Shown here: positions 1 through 14,701 of the stretch, in pieces
How positions within the stretch are numbered: the stretch's first letter is position 1
Layout of the letters: the number at the start of each line of letters is the position of its first letter
Origin: Chrysomallon squamiferum
Lineage: Eukaryota > Mollusca > Gastropoda > Neomphalida > Peltospiridae
DNA length: 64,000 bases
NCBI GenBank assembly: GCA_012295275.1
Contig: CM022670.1
Coordinates: forward strand, 17,472,698-17,536,697
Direction of reading: 5' to 3'
Program-made: the position numbers and the translations under genes
The notes under the pieces: model-generated
Seen by the model: the letters and a program-made list of their open reading frames with translations, nothing else
What the model was told of the DNA's origin: nothing
The model's database searches: none

Positions 1-2417
1 TCTTTCTGTGTTTTTTCCTCATTTTCCTGAAATCATCCAGCACTGTAATATCTTTTGGCATAAAGACTTGTTCATGTCTTGGTAGTTTTGCATTGTTGTT
101 GAGAGCCAGTTTAAACCACCCTGTCTGATTTAGATCCCTACTTTTCTTTTGCTTCAAATCCATTTTTCCCATTTCTTCTAACAAGTGTACTAGTTCAATG
201 TTTCCCATAGATCGAGCAATATCAAATGGTGTCAAACCTGTACTGTCAGTACTTTTCACAGCTTCTTTCTGAAGTCCGAGGACTCCTTCAGCTACCTGTT
301 TCATGTTAAACAGGCAGGCATAATGCAATGTACTCATATGAAAGGAGTCTGTTTTCAAAACATCAAGAATCCTGTTTGACATCAAGTACATACAGACTGA
401 TTCATTTCCATGTTTTGCAGCCACTAGAAGAAGATCCTCAAAAAATCTCTTTGTTGAAAAACGAGAATAACCTTTTGACTTTAGAATTGTCTCTAGAACC
501 TGAGTGTTGGACACGGTTGCTGCAGAGTAAAGACAACTTGTGCTTGGAGTTTCATTTTGATCTGTCAAAACTTGTAAACAAAACTCAATTATATTTAAAT
601 TTCCACTGATAACTGCACAATCAATAGCAGATTTGGGATTTCGTCTTGATGGAATGTTGTTCACAACTGCATGTAATGAAACACCCTCATTTACCAAATA
701 CTGAGCAAGTTCTTTATTGCCATGTAAGCAGCACACACACAGGAGAGTCTGCAGCAATGTGCGAAACTGATCTTTCATTGGGACATCCGTCTGAGACAGT
801 CCTTTCCTCATCCACTCAATAAGCATCTCTGCATTTTGACCCAAACCAAATTTTCCAATGTTCATCAAGTGCTGACTCCATGGTTCAATTTCACCAATGT
901 TGATGTCTTTTTTGTTATTATCTTGTATCACTATGTCAAGCATTGGAAACAGGTTCTGTTTAATAGCTTTCTTCAAAACAGTTTTTTCTAAAATCATTGT
1001 TATATGGCTGCTAGCCAGTTCTAGCATCTTAGCTCTTTCCAGTAAATCACTATCTTTGTTTTCGCCTGGATTATACTTTGCAAATACAAAGAGGAGATCT
1101 ATAACAGTAAGGCATTTTGTGATTTTTCTTGAGTACAAATCAGCACATCTATGGAAATCATTAATAAACTGCATAGTCCAAGACTGACCAACAAGTGCAC
1201 AAGTGACAAGGAAAATGTCTGTAACTGGACCAATTTTTTCTCTGAAAATTAGTCTTGCCAAATTTTCTATATCTGTTTTATCCATCACATTAACATTAGA
1301 AGTGAACAGAATTTTATTGGCAAGAAAAAAATCTTTTGACATTTTATCTGAAAGGTGTTTCAACTCAGTTTTTATTTCTTCATTGAATTTTTTGTTTTGT
1401 TTATGTATTTCTCTGATGATGTTTGAAATGCCATAGCATTCACATATGCAGACAGCAAAGGCATCAAACAGCTGTGGTTCATTTTTTAAAAACAGCTTCT
1501 TTTTTATGCAGAGCTGTACTGCCTGCAATTGACTGTTTGCTACAGCAAACACCAGAGGTGAATGAAATTGGCACAATTCTGAAATTGATTGATATGTAGA
1601 CATCTGCAACAAATATTCCATTAATTCTACATTTCCATGTGCTGCAGCTGCATGAACCATAGTAGATGATGTTTTAACACTGAATTTCAACAGGCTCAGT
1701 AAATATTGAACCTTTTTTCTCAAAGCTACAGTCTGTGTGTCTTCTTCTGATTTCATTTGTGTAATTGTAATCTGTGGAGTCAATGATTTTGTTACCTGTT
1801 TTGGTGGGTGGAGGTAAATATTAAATGTTTTACTGTGTGGAGATATGAGAGAAGCAATTTGACGAGAATCACTTCGTTTCCAATTGTTCCTGCTTGCATT
1901 CACAAGTCTCCTGGTTTCACCTTCTTTCTTACGAATGATAAACTTCCGTTTAGGTTTCCAATCTGGTACAGGTCTGCTATGAAGCCCTCCACCACTAAGA
2001 ATTAGATTTTCTGCAATATTCCAATGTTGATTTGCCATTGCATACCACAGAGGTGTAGCACCAGATTTATCTTTCATATTGAGAATGGTTTTTACTGATT
2101 TGTATCCATTTTCACCAAGTTTTGAAAGAATGAGAATCATTGTTTGAGATTTTCCTTTTTGACACAGGTAATGGATGGCTGTCATGTTGTGAATGTCTGA
2201 ATACGACATTTGATCTGCCAGCTTTGTGCACATTTCAGAGTTTTCCAAGAGGACATTCAACAAAGAATTCACTATATCATCATTTCTTACTCTGCACACA
2301 GATGTCAACATTTCTCCATCTCCATTTTTCATGACATCCAGAATGTCAGATTTGTACTTACTCAGTAACAGGGTACCCAGTGTACTAGGTGCTTCAGTAA
2401 TCAGTTTGATAAGTTCT
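1..2417 (-). CDS. Ankyrin gene exon 8, continuing beyond the left edge
   Basis: The acceptor is ATTATGTTACAG/AGAAC. The exon is open on the minus strand for its whole 2.4 kb and has no stop at the window edge. It encodes ELIKLITEAPSTLGTLLLSK, then ankyrin-like segments such as DKSGATPLWYAMANQHWNIA and TGLTPFDIARSMGNIELVHL. The edge-proximal residues (GWFKLALNNNAKLPRHEQVF, MPKDITVLDDFRK) are nearly repeated in the pseudogene at 39.4-39.6 kb, which shows how the gene continues to the left. Plus-strand open frames here are antisense shadows. Confidence 0.9.
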
Positions 2418-5400
2418 CTGTAACATAATTATTTTATTTAAATTCAGTAATATGTCTTCTAAATTAAAATATTATTTTCAAAAATGTGAAACACTCAGAC
2501 ACCCACCATTACACTTATACACATATACATATGTACACAAACACACTGACATCCACATGCACATTCAATTATAGCTATGTTTCTTAAACCAATTTTATGG
2601 TTAAAAACAATTTACATAATCTGAATTATTAATACAATATCTAGTTATAATAGTATTTATTTATCCTTCTCAGTCTGGGATAATCTTTGTAACAGATGTT
2701 TATAATGACTAGCAAAGTTAAAATGAAAGATTAAATTTAGAAGAAACAACTTACTTTGGATGTGACTTCATGTGTTTGATATAGTTCGTTTTTCAACAAG
2801 TACTCCACTATTTGCCAGTATTTTTTGGTTACTGCCATTTTAAATACAGTTCCATTGTCTCTGTGGTCTGCCCAAAAAATCTCTTTGGAGCTAAATTTTA
2901 AAAATATATATTTTTAAAATAAATTAATAAATATAATTATCAAAATGTTTTGATTTATGTATTAATCCTGAAGTATGTAAAATATCTGAGATCATTTTAT
3001 GAATATTTCTATAGTTGAATAATGATAATTTTAATAATTAGGACTAGGAGTAATGAAAATAATAGGAATAATAATAACTATAATGACAAGAAGAACAACA
3101 AAAACAATAACAATAACAATAATAATAATCATAATAATAACAATAACTGCATTAGCATAAATTAATTGTTTACTTACTATTAAAATAGGAAGAAAAAGAA
3201 TAAGTTAATTTTTGTTTCTTTTTATAAAAAATTGATTCATTAATTGTGTACTAGATAAAGGCAGAACTTAATATATTGACAGTAAAAAAAAATCAGTGTA
3301 TGAACATTTGTATAATTCAATAATAATAATTATATTTAACACTAAGAGTAATGAAAATAATAGCAATAATAATAATAATAGTAATAATAATAATAATGAC
3401 AACAGTAATAATGATGATAATAATAATAACAATAATAATAACTGCATTAGAATAAATCATTTGTTCACTTACGATTAAGATAGGAAAAAACAGATAACGT
3501 TAATTTTGTTTCTTTAAACGAAAATATTAATGGTGTACAAGATAAAGGCAGAACTTGGCGTCTTTACATTAAAACAAATATCAGTGTTTCTACATAGATC
3601 TGGACCCAGATTCAAAAAACCTCATCAAATCTGGCTGCTTTCTAAACCACTCTAATTTCAGTATATGCAAACATTTTTTGATGGCTACTAGTTTACGTTG
3701 CTTGATGTATCCTGAACTGATCAGGAGAATATTAATTTACAGTCACATAGCTTAACTCAGTATGAACCATAGTAAACATAGTAAGCAGCTAAATTTGGAA
3801 CATTTAATTGAATCTGGACCCTGATTTGCAAATACCTTGATTCAAGCTTTTTCAGAATTGTAAGTTTTCCTTTTTCCCCTTGTGTTGGAGTAACACTTTT
3901 TATGTATGGCATCTCTAGATAAGAAAAAATAGTGTTTACACTAGATTTCTAATTTTAAAGCAACATAAATTTCTTCAATGTACTTAAATAGAAGATCAAA
4001 AGAATACACACGCAAGCACACAAACATACAAAATAAATAAATAAATCAATGTGGTTAAGTTTAGAAATAACAAATTAATAAAAATAATGAATTATTTTAG
4101 ATTCAAAAAGTAAACATTTTCAAAAAATGTGCCAGTAATACTCTTTGTTAGACAAAATCTTCTGCACGTGTAATGTTTAAATTTATATTTACCAAATTTG
4201 GAAAGCATTATTATTGGCTACAATTATCTTTTATTTATATGTACTGTAAACAATAGGTTTCTAGTGTATGTGATAGAGAACCTAACGAAACTGGCAGGCT
4301 TTCTAACTTGCAGCTGGGAGTGTCTTGCTTCCACATTCTGGTAAAATAAGGACTGCAGGAAGCAAGTATTTGTTCCCAGAGAATGGACAGTTTAATTTCA
4401 ATGACTGACATGTTAACAGTTGATTACTTACTTAAAAATTGTTTTCCACAACATGCAGCATTTAAAGTCTGTTGTCCTAGAGTATGGCCATGTTGTAAAA
4501 ACAGATCAACCATCTTGATATTCCCAGCTGCAGCAGCTATGGAGAGTGGAGTGACATCATCTTTTCCTCTGCAGTCTACTGGTAGTGCATCAACAGCAGA
4601 CAGACATGATTCTGCCAAATCATAGTCTCCAACGGCAGAAGCAAACTGTAGAATGGAAATTTCCATTTTTTTAATGTATTCTAAATCTGTGGTTGACAGT
4701 TTGCTTAGAGTTGTTATCAAACTAGCTTCTTTTGTGCTTTTCTGAAGAATCTGACAAGCTCTTCTTGCTCTTAAATTATAATTTGATTTAAAGATTTTGG
4801 CTCTTTCAGATCTGTTTTGAGTCATGATCCAGGTACATAAATACTGGTGTATCATTAGTATGTATTTGGTAAACAATCTGGGAAAAATATAAAGAAGTTT
4901 AGAGGCCATTACATGTTGCATTTTTGTACTTGACTTTGTGAAATGATGCCAGGCTATTTGTTGCAGAATATCTAATGCAGTAGTTTTTCTTTCATGTGTT
5001 GTGCTGATTTCCATAATGATTTTCTCCATGTCCCCAATGTCAACTGTTTTCAAAAATGTATGCCCTTCTTGAAAGAAATATATTTGTATTTCCAGTGGTG
5101 CAGATTGGAAGAATGATTGCCAGAATGCAGACAAAATTGGCAGTGGCACTTTCTGGTACTGAAAATAGACATGTTTGTGACAAGGTGTATTTGCTGAAAG
5201 CAAACAGTTCCACATCACTGATCCTCCATGGCGAAGAAGCATGATTACTACTTTCCACAGCTTGTTTTGTACAGCACTGATAAAAGCTTGACAAACGCAG
5301 TGTACAGAACTGTGCTTGGTAATCTGGGTATCTGCTAGATGAACCCCAGTTTCAATAAGTTGACAGACAACAGCTTCCATACTCTCTTCATACTGTGAAA

Positions 5401-8400
5401 TATTCTGTATAAAGTGTGTTAAAGGAAGCATTGATTCAAGTCTGAAGGTAAATGTGTTAACAGGTGAATCTACAGCATTTAGAAGTTGTCTGGTTTCACT
5501 GACCATCTTCTGCGTCAACAATGACTTTGACTGCAACAGTTCTGGACAAAGTCTTATCATGACAGAAAACAATTCCTTACTTTTGTGTGGACTGTTGACT
5601 GCAGCCTGAAACACTCCTTTAGCACACACACGAGCGTGCTCATCAGCAGGACATGTACTTTCCAGTGACTGTGATTTCCAGTGACTTATCACAGTACTCA
5701 GTATTTCTGTATTTCCTTTCCAAACAGCTAAGTGCAGTGCAAAACATATTAAAGTGGAGGCCTTATTGCTTAACAGAACATCAACTAAACTTTCATTTTC
5801 TTTTAAAACAGCTAATTCTAAAGCTGAATGGACCAAAAGATGTTTTTCTTTTTCAGAAAAAGATAAATCTTTGTACTTTTCAAGATCTGTTGGTATATAG
5901 TTTGGTGATGCACCCATTTCAATCAGCTGCTTCACAGTATTAGCTTGTTTTGTTTTATCTTTGTCACTAAATGTCTCATTTAAAATGGCCACCTGCAGGA
6001 GAACATCAAGTTGTTCTTGTGTAAAAGTATAACAGTTATCCAGTGAAATGAGAGATTTCTCAGACCAGTATTTAGCAGCAACAATAGCAGCAGATTTGAA
6101 TTCTTTCTGAAAAATATCTGGTAGGTAGACAGCAATTTTGTGAATTAATTCTGGTCTGTCATGCATTATTAGCTGACGAAGCAATGACACATCATCACTT
6201 TGAACTGAAGAAAACCTCTGAAAAGGTTGTGTTATGATGTGGGATATAGAAACATTATTTTCTTTACTCAATGTAACCAATTTACCTTCTTCATTTCCAA
6301 CTCGACAATAATGGACTTTCCTGAAATATAAAATTTGTCTAATTAGCTTGGAAATATAAAATATAAATATGCTTTCCAGAACCGTGACAGATAGAGGTGA
6401 GAAGTATACAAAACCACTGGGAGTAATTATTAGTAACTTAAAATTTAATGTCTTTTGTAATGTTTTCTTTATAAGAGAATAAAATATGTAATTATCATTT
6501 ATTTGTATATATGCAAATAAGAAGAAAAAATATAAATTATTTATAGTTTATACTGGTTAATCAAAGTCTGTTTAAATATGAATTAATCACCAAATAAATA
6601 AATTAAATAAAAAGGTCATTTACCTCTGTCTGTTCCCAAATTCTGTCCAAGTCTTGCTACATACTCTACACTTCTTAAGTGTAGCAGTAATAGAATTCTT
6701 TTTTGGTTTTCTAATCACTGGAGAAGCAGTGTCATGAGTGATCTGAACTGAAGAAAACCTCTGAAAAGGTTGTGTTATGATCTGGCATATAACAAAACTA
6801 TCTTCTTTATTCAACGTAACCAATTTACCTTCTTCATTTCCAACTCGACAATAATGGATGTTCCTGAAATATAAAATATTAGCTTGGAAATATAAAATAT
6901 AAATATATTTTCTAGAACTGTGACAGGTAGAAGTGAGTGGTGTACAAAACCACTGGGAGTAATCATCAGTAACTTCAAATTTAATGTCAAATAAAATATC
7001 AAATATATAGACAGTAATTATCATTTATATATATGGAAAACTATATATATTCAGTTACAATTTATACAGGTTAATTAAAGTTTATTTGAATATGAATTAA
7101 TCATCAAATAAATAAATTAAATAGAAAGGTCATTTACCTCTGTCGGTTCCCAAATTCTGTCCAAGTCTTGCTACATACTGTACACTTCTTAAGTGTAGCA
7201 GTAATAGAATTCGTTTTTGGTTTTCTAATCACTGGACAAGGGGAGTCAGGACTGATCTGAGACCAGTCTGACCAAATTTCTGTAAGATTGACCACTTGAG
7301 AGTTTTTCTCTTCTTTAGCACTAATAATGGGTTGTTCCGAGATTGTTGAAATCCTTTTTATTAGTGATTCTGCAGTTTTCTCATGTAAAAGTGGAATATA
7401 GTATAGCAAGGTATGACCACTGACATCAGCTGCTTTAGGATTCATTTGTTCCAAATGGTTTTGAATAAGATAGTCCATTAGTTTATCATGTTTCCTTTTT
7501 GCTGCTACCATAATGGGAGTCCTTCCACTTGAATCTTGAAGTGCTGGATTGATACTGTCACACTTCAGTAATAACATGACAGTTTTCTGATGACCTAAAT
7601 AACATGCATAATGCAGTGGTGTGGACTTTTGCCAGTCCCCTATATTCGGATTAGCTCCTTTCTCCAGCAGCATCTTTACAGATTCATCATGATTTGACTG
7701 GACAGCTTCGTGCAATGCTGTTCTGCCCATGAAATCTTTCAGATCAATTTCAACTCCTTGGTCAAGTAACCATTTCATCATTTCTGTATCACCATGATAT
7801 GCTGCTTGTGAAAGAAATCTATTGAGCAAATGTTTTTCATTTTTCAAAAAAGGAATATAATACATTGCAAGATTTGAAAAATCTGATTCTGCTTCTTTAA
7901 TCAGCAATTCTTTTGTTGTATTTGTGATCTGAAAGGTTTCTCTCAAAGTTGGCAATAGCTTCAGAACTTCATATCTCTTCCATGACACTGCCAAATGAAT
8001 CCCCTTGACAAAATCATCATTGGTCATATTTTTAAAGTAAAGTAATGGAATAACATTGGTATGCCCATGCTGGCAAGCGTAATGGAAAGGCAGATGTCCA
8101 TCAGGGTCTTTGTCCCCTTGATCTTGAGCTGATGTGATAGTTTTATTATCATCTGTTGACTTCTGTTCAGACATATTTTCTTTTAACAGAATCTTGATGA
8201 TTTCTTCTTCACCTAATTCTGCTGCCAAATGAAGTGGAGGTCTGTAAAATGAACTCTCAAAAGGAACGACATGCTGACAGTAGATTTTTGCTAATTGTTT
8301 CATTTTTAACTGAATTGTGTAGCAGGTGAAATGTAAGACAAGGGTTTCATCAAGAAGACCAGGATCAAGTCTAGATAAAATATACAAGGTGGATTTATTA

Positions 8401-11400
8401 CTCAGAGTGTAAAGAATTTGTCTACAGCTGAGTCCATGTACATCCTGACAGTCCAAATCAGGATCAAGTTGTAAAAGGTAAACGACCACATCCAGTTTGT
8501 TAAAATTAAGAGCACAGTGCAGTGGTGTGCGCTTATTCATATCTTTCATGTAAATCAGAGATCGTCCAAACTGACCAATCAACAATTCACAGACATCCAG
8601 CTGACCTGACTGTGCAGCATAGTGTAGAGGTGTGGCCTGTCGGTAATCTCTCAACGTACGAGCATCTGCCTCATTTGGAAGTTTGTGTAGAATATCACGA
8701 AGAATTGCAGTATCTCCTCGAGAAGCAGCACAGTTCAACTGATCTACTGGAACATCTAAACAAAATTCATGTTAGACATTAAAACAAACATAAAAACTGA
8801 CAGTATTAAGAAATATTACAAATACTGGTACTAGAACAGAATTTACACAGCTTTACAGAATAAAATTAAACAGAACTAAATCACATGATATGTGAAGTAT
8901 GTTACAATTCATGTTCCCACAAATGTCAATCATTTCAGAACTTCAACCAATCAATATGCACCATTTCAACACACCCATAATGCGATATTGTCCCACAAGT
9001 GGTTTTTTATGTTGATTATTGTTTGGTTCAGTTGTTCATCAAGTGTAAATACTTCCTTTGTTAGAAGGCATTATTCATAGGCACAATGGTGAAGTTAAAT
9101 ATTAAATATTTATTTGACAACAATATGAAATTAATTTATGCAAAATATAATTAATTCTGTTTTTCATTATATTGATAAAAATATACATGTACATTTTATA
9201 TTCAGTTTATTGTTTATTATTTATTTCTCTACATTTTCAGAGTATTATTTAAATGCAAGTTTACAATATGCAAAGAACTTGTATTTTACAATTCATGTTC
9301 CCACAAATGTCAATCATTTCAGAACTTCAACCAATCAAAGTGCACTATTTCCACACACCCATAATGCTTTATTTTTGACCGCGATACTGTTCAACAAGTG
9401 GGGGTTTTATGTTGATCATTGTTTGCTTCAGTTCTTCAGCAAGTGTAAATACTTCCTTTGTAAGAAGGCATTATTCATTGGCACAATGATCTGCTTGGGG
9501 GAGATGGAAATTGGATGAATGGTATGAAAGTGGACAGCATTTGACATTTATACCATTTCCAAAGCCGAAAACACAAGAAAAATGTTTACATTTGAGTTAA
9601 ATATTAAATATTAATTTCACAACAATACGAAATTAGTTTATACAAAATATAATCAGTTCTGTGTTTTATTATACTGATTAAAATACACATGCACATTTTA
9701 TATTCAGTTTATTGTTTATTATTTATTTCTCTATATTTTCAGAGAGTATCATTTAAATGCAAGTTTACAATATGCAAAGAACTTGCAGAATATAGTGAAA
9801 TATTCCAGAAATACAATAAAACTCTCAAAGAAGGATGCCAGTTTCAAAATGAATAGATATAATTACAATAGCTATACTGCCTATAGTATTAAAGAACAAA
9901 TCAATATTATAAGTTCTTCTCTGTGTCCAACTGACACAATTCAGACTTTCTTTTTCTGCCTTCTGTTTTTGTCTTTCCACCACAACATGGCTCATTGGCA
10001 TTGGATTTATTTTTATCCCTTTTGGATAGCCCCACTGTCTTGGAATGCTCATACAACTCTGCTTTTCGGGGTATGATGTTAAATTAAGCAGCTTGAATCC
10101 TTTACAAGGTTTTTAAGAGCCCAACAATGTGTGAGCAGTGGCCACAAAAAGAAAGTCATTTATAAACATGAACACTTGTTGTTTTCAAATAATAATAATA
10201 TACACAGTTGATATTTAGCTATATATAAATTACCTAAATATGAATAATATACTTAGCCGCACATAGCTATTGAACAGAAAAAAAAGAAGAAAGAAATGAT
10301 TTATTCATGACACACTCAACACATTTTATTTACAGTTATATGGTGTCAAACATATGGTTAAGGACCACACTTTATTGAGAAAGGAAATCTGCTGTTGCCA
10401 CTTCATTGGCTACTATTTCTGATTAGCAGTACCATCCCACAGACATGGTAGTATATACCAGTCATTGTGCACTGGTTGGAACAAGAAATGTCCCAATGGA
10501 CCACAAACAGTCTAAAAAAACAAAAAACTGTGTGTTGTCTGTGCTTGATGCAAATGACCAAAATTGGTTGTGAGACGAATTCAAACTAAACAGTTGGATG
10601 ATCTGTTGTAAATTGTCTTGACAATGCAGCTTTAAGATGTTATATTCTGGTTTGTTACTTTCCTTTTTTCTTTACATTAAAATAAACCATGCTGCAATAT
10701 CAGTTCAATGCCAAAATATACTCACCCAGCTAGACAGGAGCAGTTATGTAGTTTGTGTGCCTAGACATTGTCCCTCGGGGAATGCCAGCTTCTTGCATTC
10801 ACTTTTGGTTGATTTACGTCAAAAATGTTTATATTGTGGATGTAACCCTGCTTAAAATAATTTAAACTTTTCTCTTGTGCTTTTCTCTTGAAAGGCCCGA
10901 AATCTCAGGAAGATATGAAACCGACACATCATCTGGAATATGTTTTAGATCAGCTCCTCCATCTTCTACCAATTCTGTCATTTTGGATGTTAGCTTGTGG
11001 GACATAGTAACAGTAACTAATGGAGCATGGTTTACGGAATAATTGTGGAAACATGAATTTAAATGTTAAATGTAAAGGGTAATACGACTGTGCTCACTAA
11101 AATGCTAGAACAGTGTTCAGCTACCTCTTTCTGTATAATACCCATTTTCAAACATTGTGATTGGAACATCTACCAAACACACTGTAATTTTAGAAATAAT
11201 GGCTTATATTTATTAAAGTTTAAACTAAAGTTAAATAAAAGTTTAATCAATTACTCATTAAAGTTTAATGATTAAAATCCAGCCAATTTGTTTGATGTTA
11301 ATTATGTTGTTTTAAAATTTGCTTCATTCATTAAAAATAATAATATTAATAATAATAAATAAAAAAAATTTAAAAAGTAAAAGAAAAAGGCAGTCTTTTA

Positions 11401-14157
11401 AATATAACATAAGTTTTTATCTTTGTAAATTAAGTATACAATTCACTTTAAAATGACATGAAAATATGCACATAAATAAAAAATAAATAATTTTCATAGA
11501 AAGCAAAATGGAGATACAAATAGCAGCTAAGAAAAAGATCGTTTTTAATTAACTAAGTAAATAAATAAATAGGGAAGTATTTACCGAAGAATTAATTTTA
11601 ATATTAACCTATTGGTTATATATCATGTCAAGTGGTGAAACAAATAAACTGTTTATGTAGGCTGATCTTATCTGCTATCAAGTAGAAACCTGCTACAGAA
11701 CAACCTTAGTTATTCAATGAGATGCAGTTTGACAAAAAATAAATGTATGAAGGAGTACAAATCAACTGAGTGTTGTACCAGTGAAATAAAGCCACATTCT
11801 TTGAAAGACACACACTCAAACCTATGCCCATGCAGACACCTAAAAGCACACAGACACACACTCATTTATACATACATACATGCACATGGACATGTACATA
11901 TACATTTAGACACAAATGTATACATACATGCACATGCACACATACACACACACTTGAGCAAAATGGAATCTGTATTATTTATAAAGTGATATCTAGATAA
12001 AATATTGAGCATTATAACAAATATATCAATAAGTAAGTTAATTTTAACTTTAATTTGACAGTGAATAATTTATAAATAAATTCATTACTTCAGAAACCAA
12101 ACAAAGAAAAACAAGTCTAGAAATTGAGAAGAAGGTATGTGCAGTTTACTGACTGAAGCCAGATCAGTTACCACGACTGAATAGTGGTTGTTAAGTAAAC
12201 AACTGTTCAGTATTTCACTGTTAATATATTGACATAAGTCTGAACTGTTTACTTAATGAGGCCTGTGCACCACTGTCTAAAAGCTTTTCATCATGTTTGT
12301 TAACCAAACAGTCAGGAGTTTCCAAGAAATGCATGATTTTGTCCTGTTTGAGATTTTAAATTAAAAATTCTTGTCCTGCCTTGTTCCAAAGAAATAATTT
12401 GTTCAAACCTGGTTTACTTTCAATAGATTTGATAGGCTCTATTATTGTTATTATTATTAAATATATTCAGCTATGCAATGTACCTTTAAAACAGTTTGTA
12501 AAATATTATATCTCAGCAGTCCAAGTGTTTTATAAAATGATCACAGTAACTACATTTTTCTTATCTGTGCTGTAATACTAAAATAATAAAGTAATAATTT
12601 AAAATTTAACTGGAATGGTTTATTTAATATAATTATTTGTAGTTTTCTTTTTTATGTATTTTTTTTTTTTCTTCGTAAATTTCTGTTATTTAATATTTTA
12701 AAATGTTATTTTATTATTTCAATATAATTTTTATTATTTATTGGTATTTACTCAAAGAACATTTTATATTTACATGAAAAGTAAATGATTAAATTATTTT
12801 TTATTTTATCTGGTCAATACTTCAAATTTATTACATAGATTCAAGTCTGGAAGTAATTTTTCAAGTGTGCCTAGAAAATGACCTATTAAAAACAGTTTGT
12901 GCCTGTATAAATTGATATCTATCTCTCACTAACTTTAGATGAAATTAGTAAATACTGAAATAAGTAATTATAAGTTTTACAATATTACATATATTTTATA
13001 ACTGATATGGTGAGCACATAACATATATTCAGGTAAGAAACCCTGGTAATCTTGCAGTGTAAGTCAGCTGAGTATTTTATGTTTCATTTTTTTATCTTGA
13101 TGCTTGTGCAGATATAAAAGGATTATATAGATTCACTTGTCAACTTGTGAAGTTAAAATTTAAAAATATAAAATTTCAATTTTAAAAATCAAACTTACTT
13201 TTCTTATCATTATTATTTCTGATTAGTCATGAGTTTTACAAAAAAATTGTATTGTGATGTTGTGGGCAGACAAACAATGTGGGGAAAAACAACTTACGAT
13301 AATGGTGCATGGTGAAATAAGAAATATCCTGACAGTGCAGAAAGATAAAAATATTAATTAAAAAAAAGGTTTAAAAAAAGAAGAAAACAAACAGGCTATT
13401 GACTGGTTTAGTAAGAAGCTGATGATACATGTCAAAAAAAAAAAAAAAAAACAATAAACAGTAAAAACTAAACTATGATCATAATAATACTAAAACAAAT
13501 TTGGAATTCTTTATATCAAATGCTTGGGGCTGAAACTGTTTCAGATGTTGTAATATAAGGAGATAGCATGACAACAGGATCCAAGTCTAAAAAAAGGAAT
13601 TCCATTTATATTTCTTATACAGCTGTCAGAAATAGTCTGCCGAATTTTTTTTATAAAACATTTAAAAATAATTCTGTGTATGAAAAAACATTTTCAAGAT
13701 ATCACTATTTTTGCATAATATATTTTTTAATAATTTTGGATTTTGTACTTTTGTGTAATGATTTATGTGAAAGATACCTGAATTGTCTGGAAAGTAACTG
13801 TTAATAGCAAAAGGAATAAATGAGAAGGCATCTGTAACTTCTCCACTTAAGGCGGCTTTGAGGTCTTCCGGTGACCATTGCTTGAGGCCACTGTCTTCAA
13901 ACAGATAAACCAATCCAATACATCTAGACCAGAAACGGCGGCCATCTTTTTCAAATGAAATCTTTAAAAAATAAAAACAAAATAAATAAATTCAAAAAAT
14001 CTGCAAATAAATAAATAAATAAAATAAAAAAAAAAAAAAAAATTCAAAGAAATTCAAAAAATAAAAATCACTAACGCTGACAGACTCAGCAGTCTCCGAG
14101 TTTGATTAATAATCATTTAAAAATTAACTTTTCAAAAAATGATCTCATATTATGATC

Positions 14158-14205
<48 letters not shown>

Positions 14206-14664
14206 CCTTTTTGTACTGAACATCTTGAAATACGAATGAAGGATTCAAATCTTGACCAAGTGCATTTGGTGCTTTTGGCAGAATCTCGAAGACGCTTATA
14301 ATTCTTTCATGTGATCGACGAACTTCTCTGTTCTTATGCAGAAAAATAAAACCTTTCTCGAAATATGGAGCGAATGTCGAATGGATTTTACGTCTCACTT
14401 CTGCTAGTGTGCTTCTTGAGCTGAGATAAAAAGGTTTACTCAGAACGGACGGTTGTTCGGTACTAATGGCCTTGAACTTGATAAGTATGTCTGGAGTTTT
14501 CTCCCTTGGAAGTGTTGGCGATGAAGAGAAAACATACTGGCCTTTGTCATTGGTAGCATCGTCCTTGGTAGCTCTACGATAATAATGACAACAACGATAG
14601 TAAAAATAATAACTGAACTCAGTATTTTTGTAAAATTAAGCTTATTAATTCAATCTAATTAGAA

Positions 14665-14701
<37 letters not shown>

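Noticed and set aside
3296-3478. Asn-rich small open frame
   Set aside because: Translation of an AAT microsatellite inside a tandem repeat.
4383-5943. Plus-strand open frames opposite ankyrin exon 6
   Set aside because: Antisense shadows of a long coding exon; the minus frame has ankyrin motifs and the plus frames have none.
9825-10052. 75-codon minus-strand open frame in the large ankyrin intron
   Set aside because: GC-richer than its surroundings but with no recognisable motif and no splice sites in phase with the neighbouring exons.
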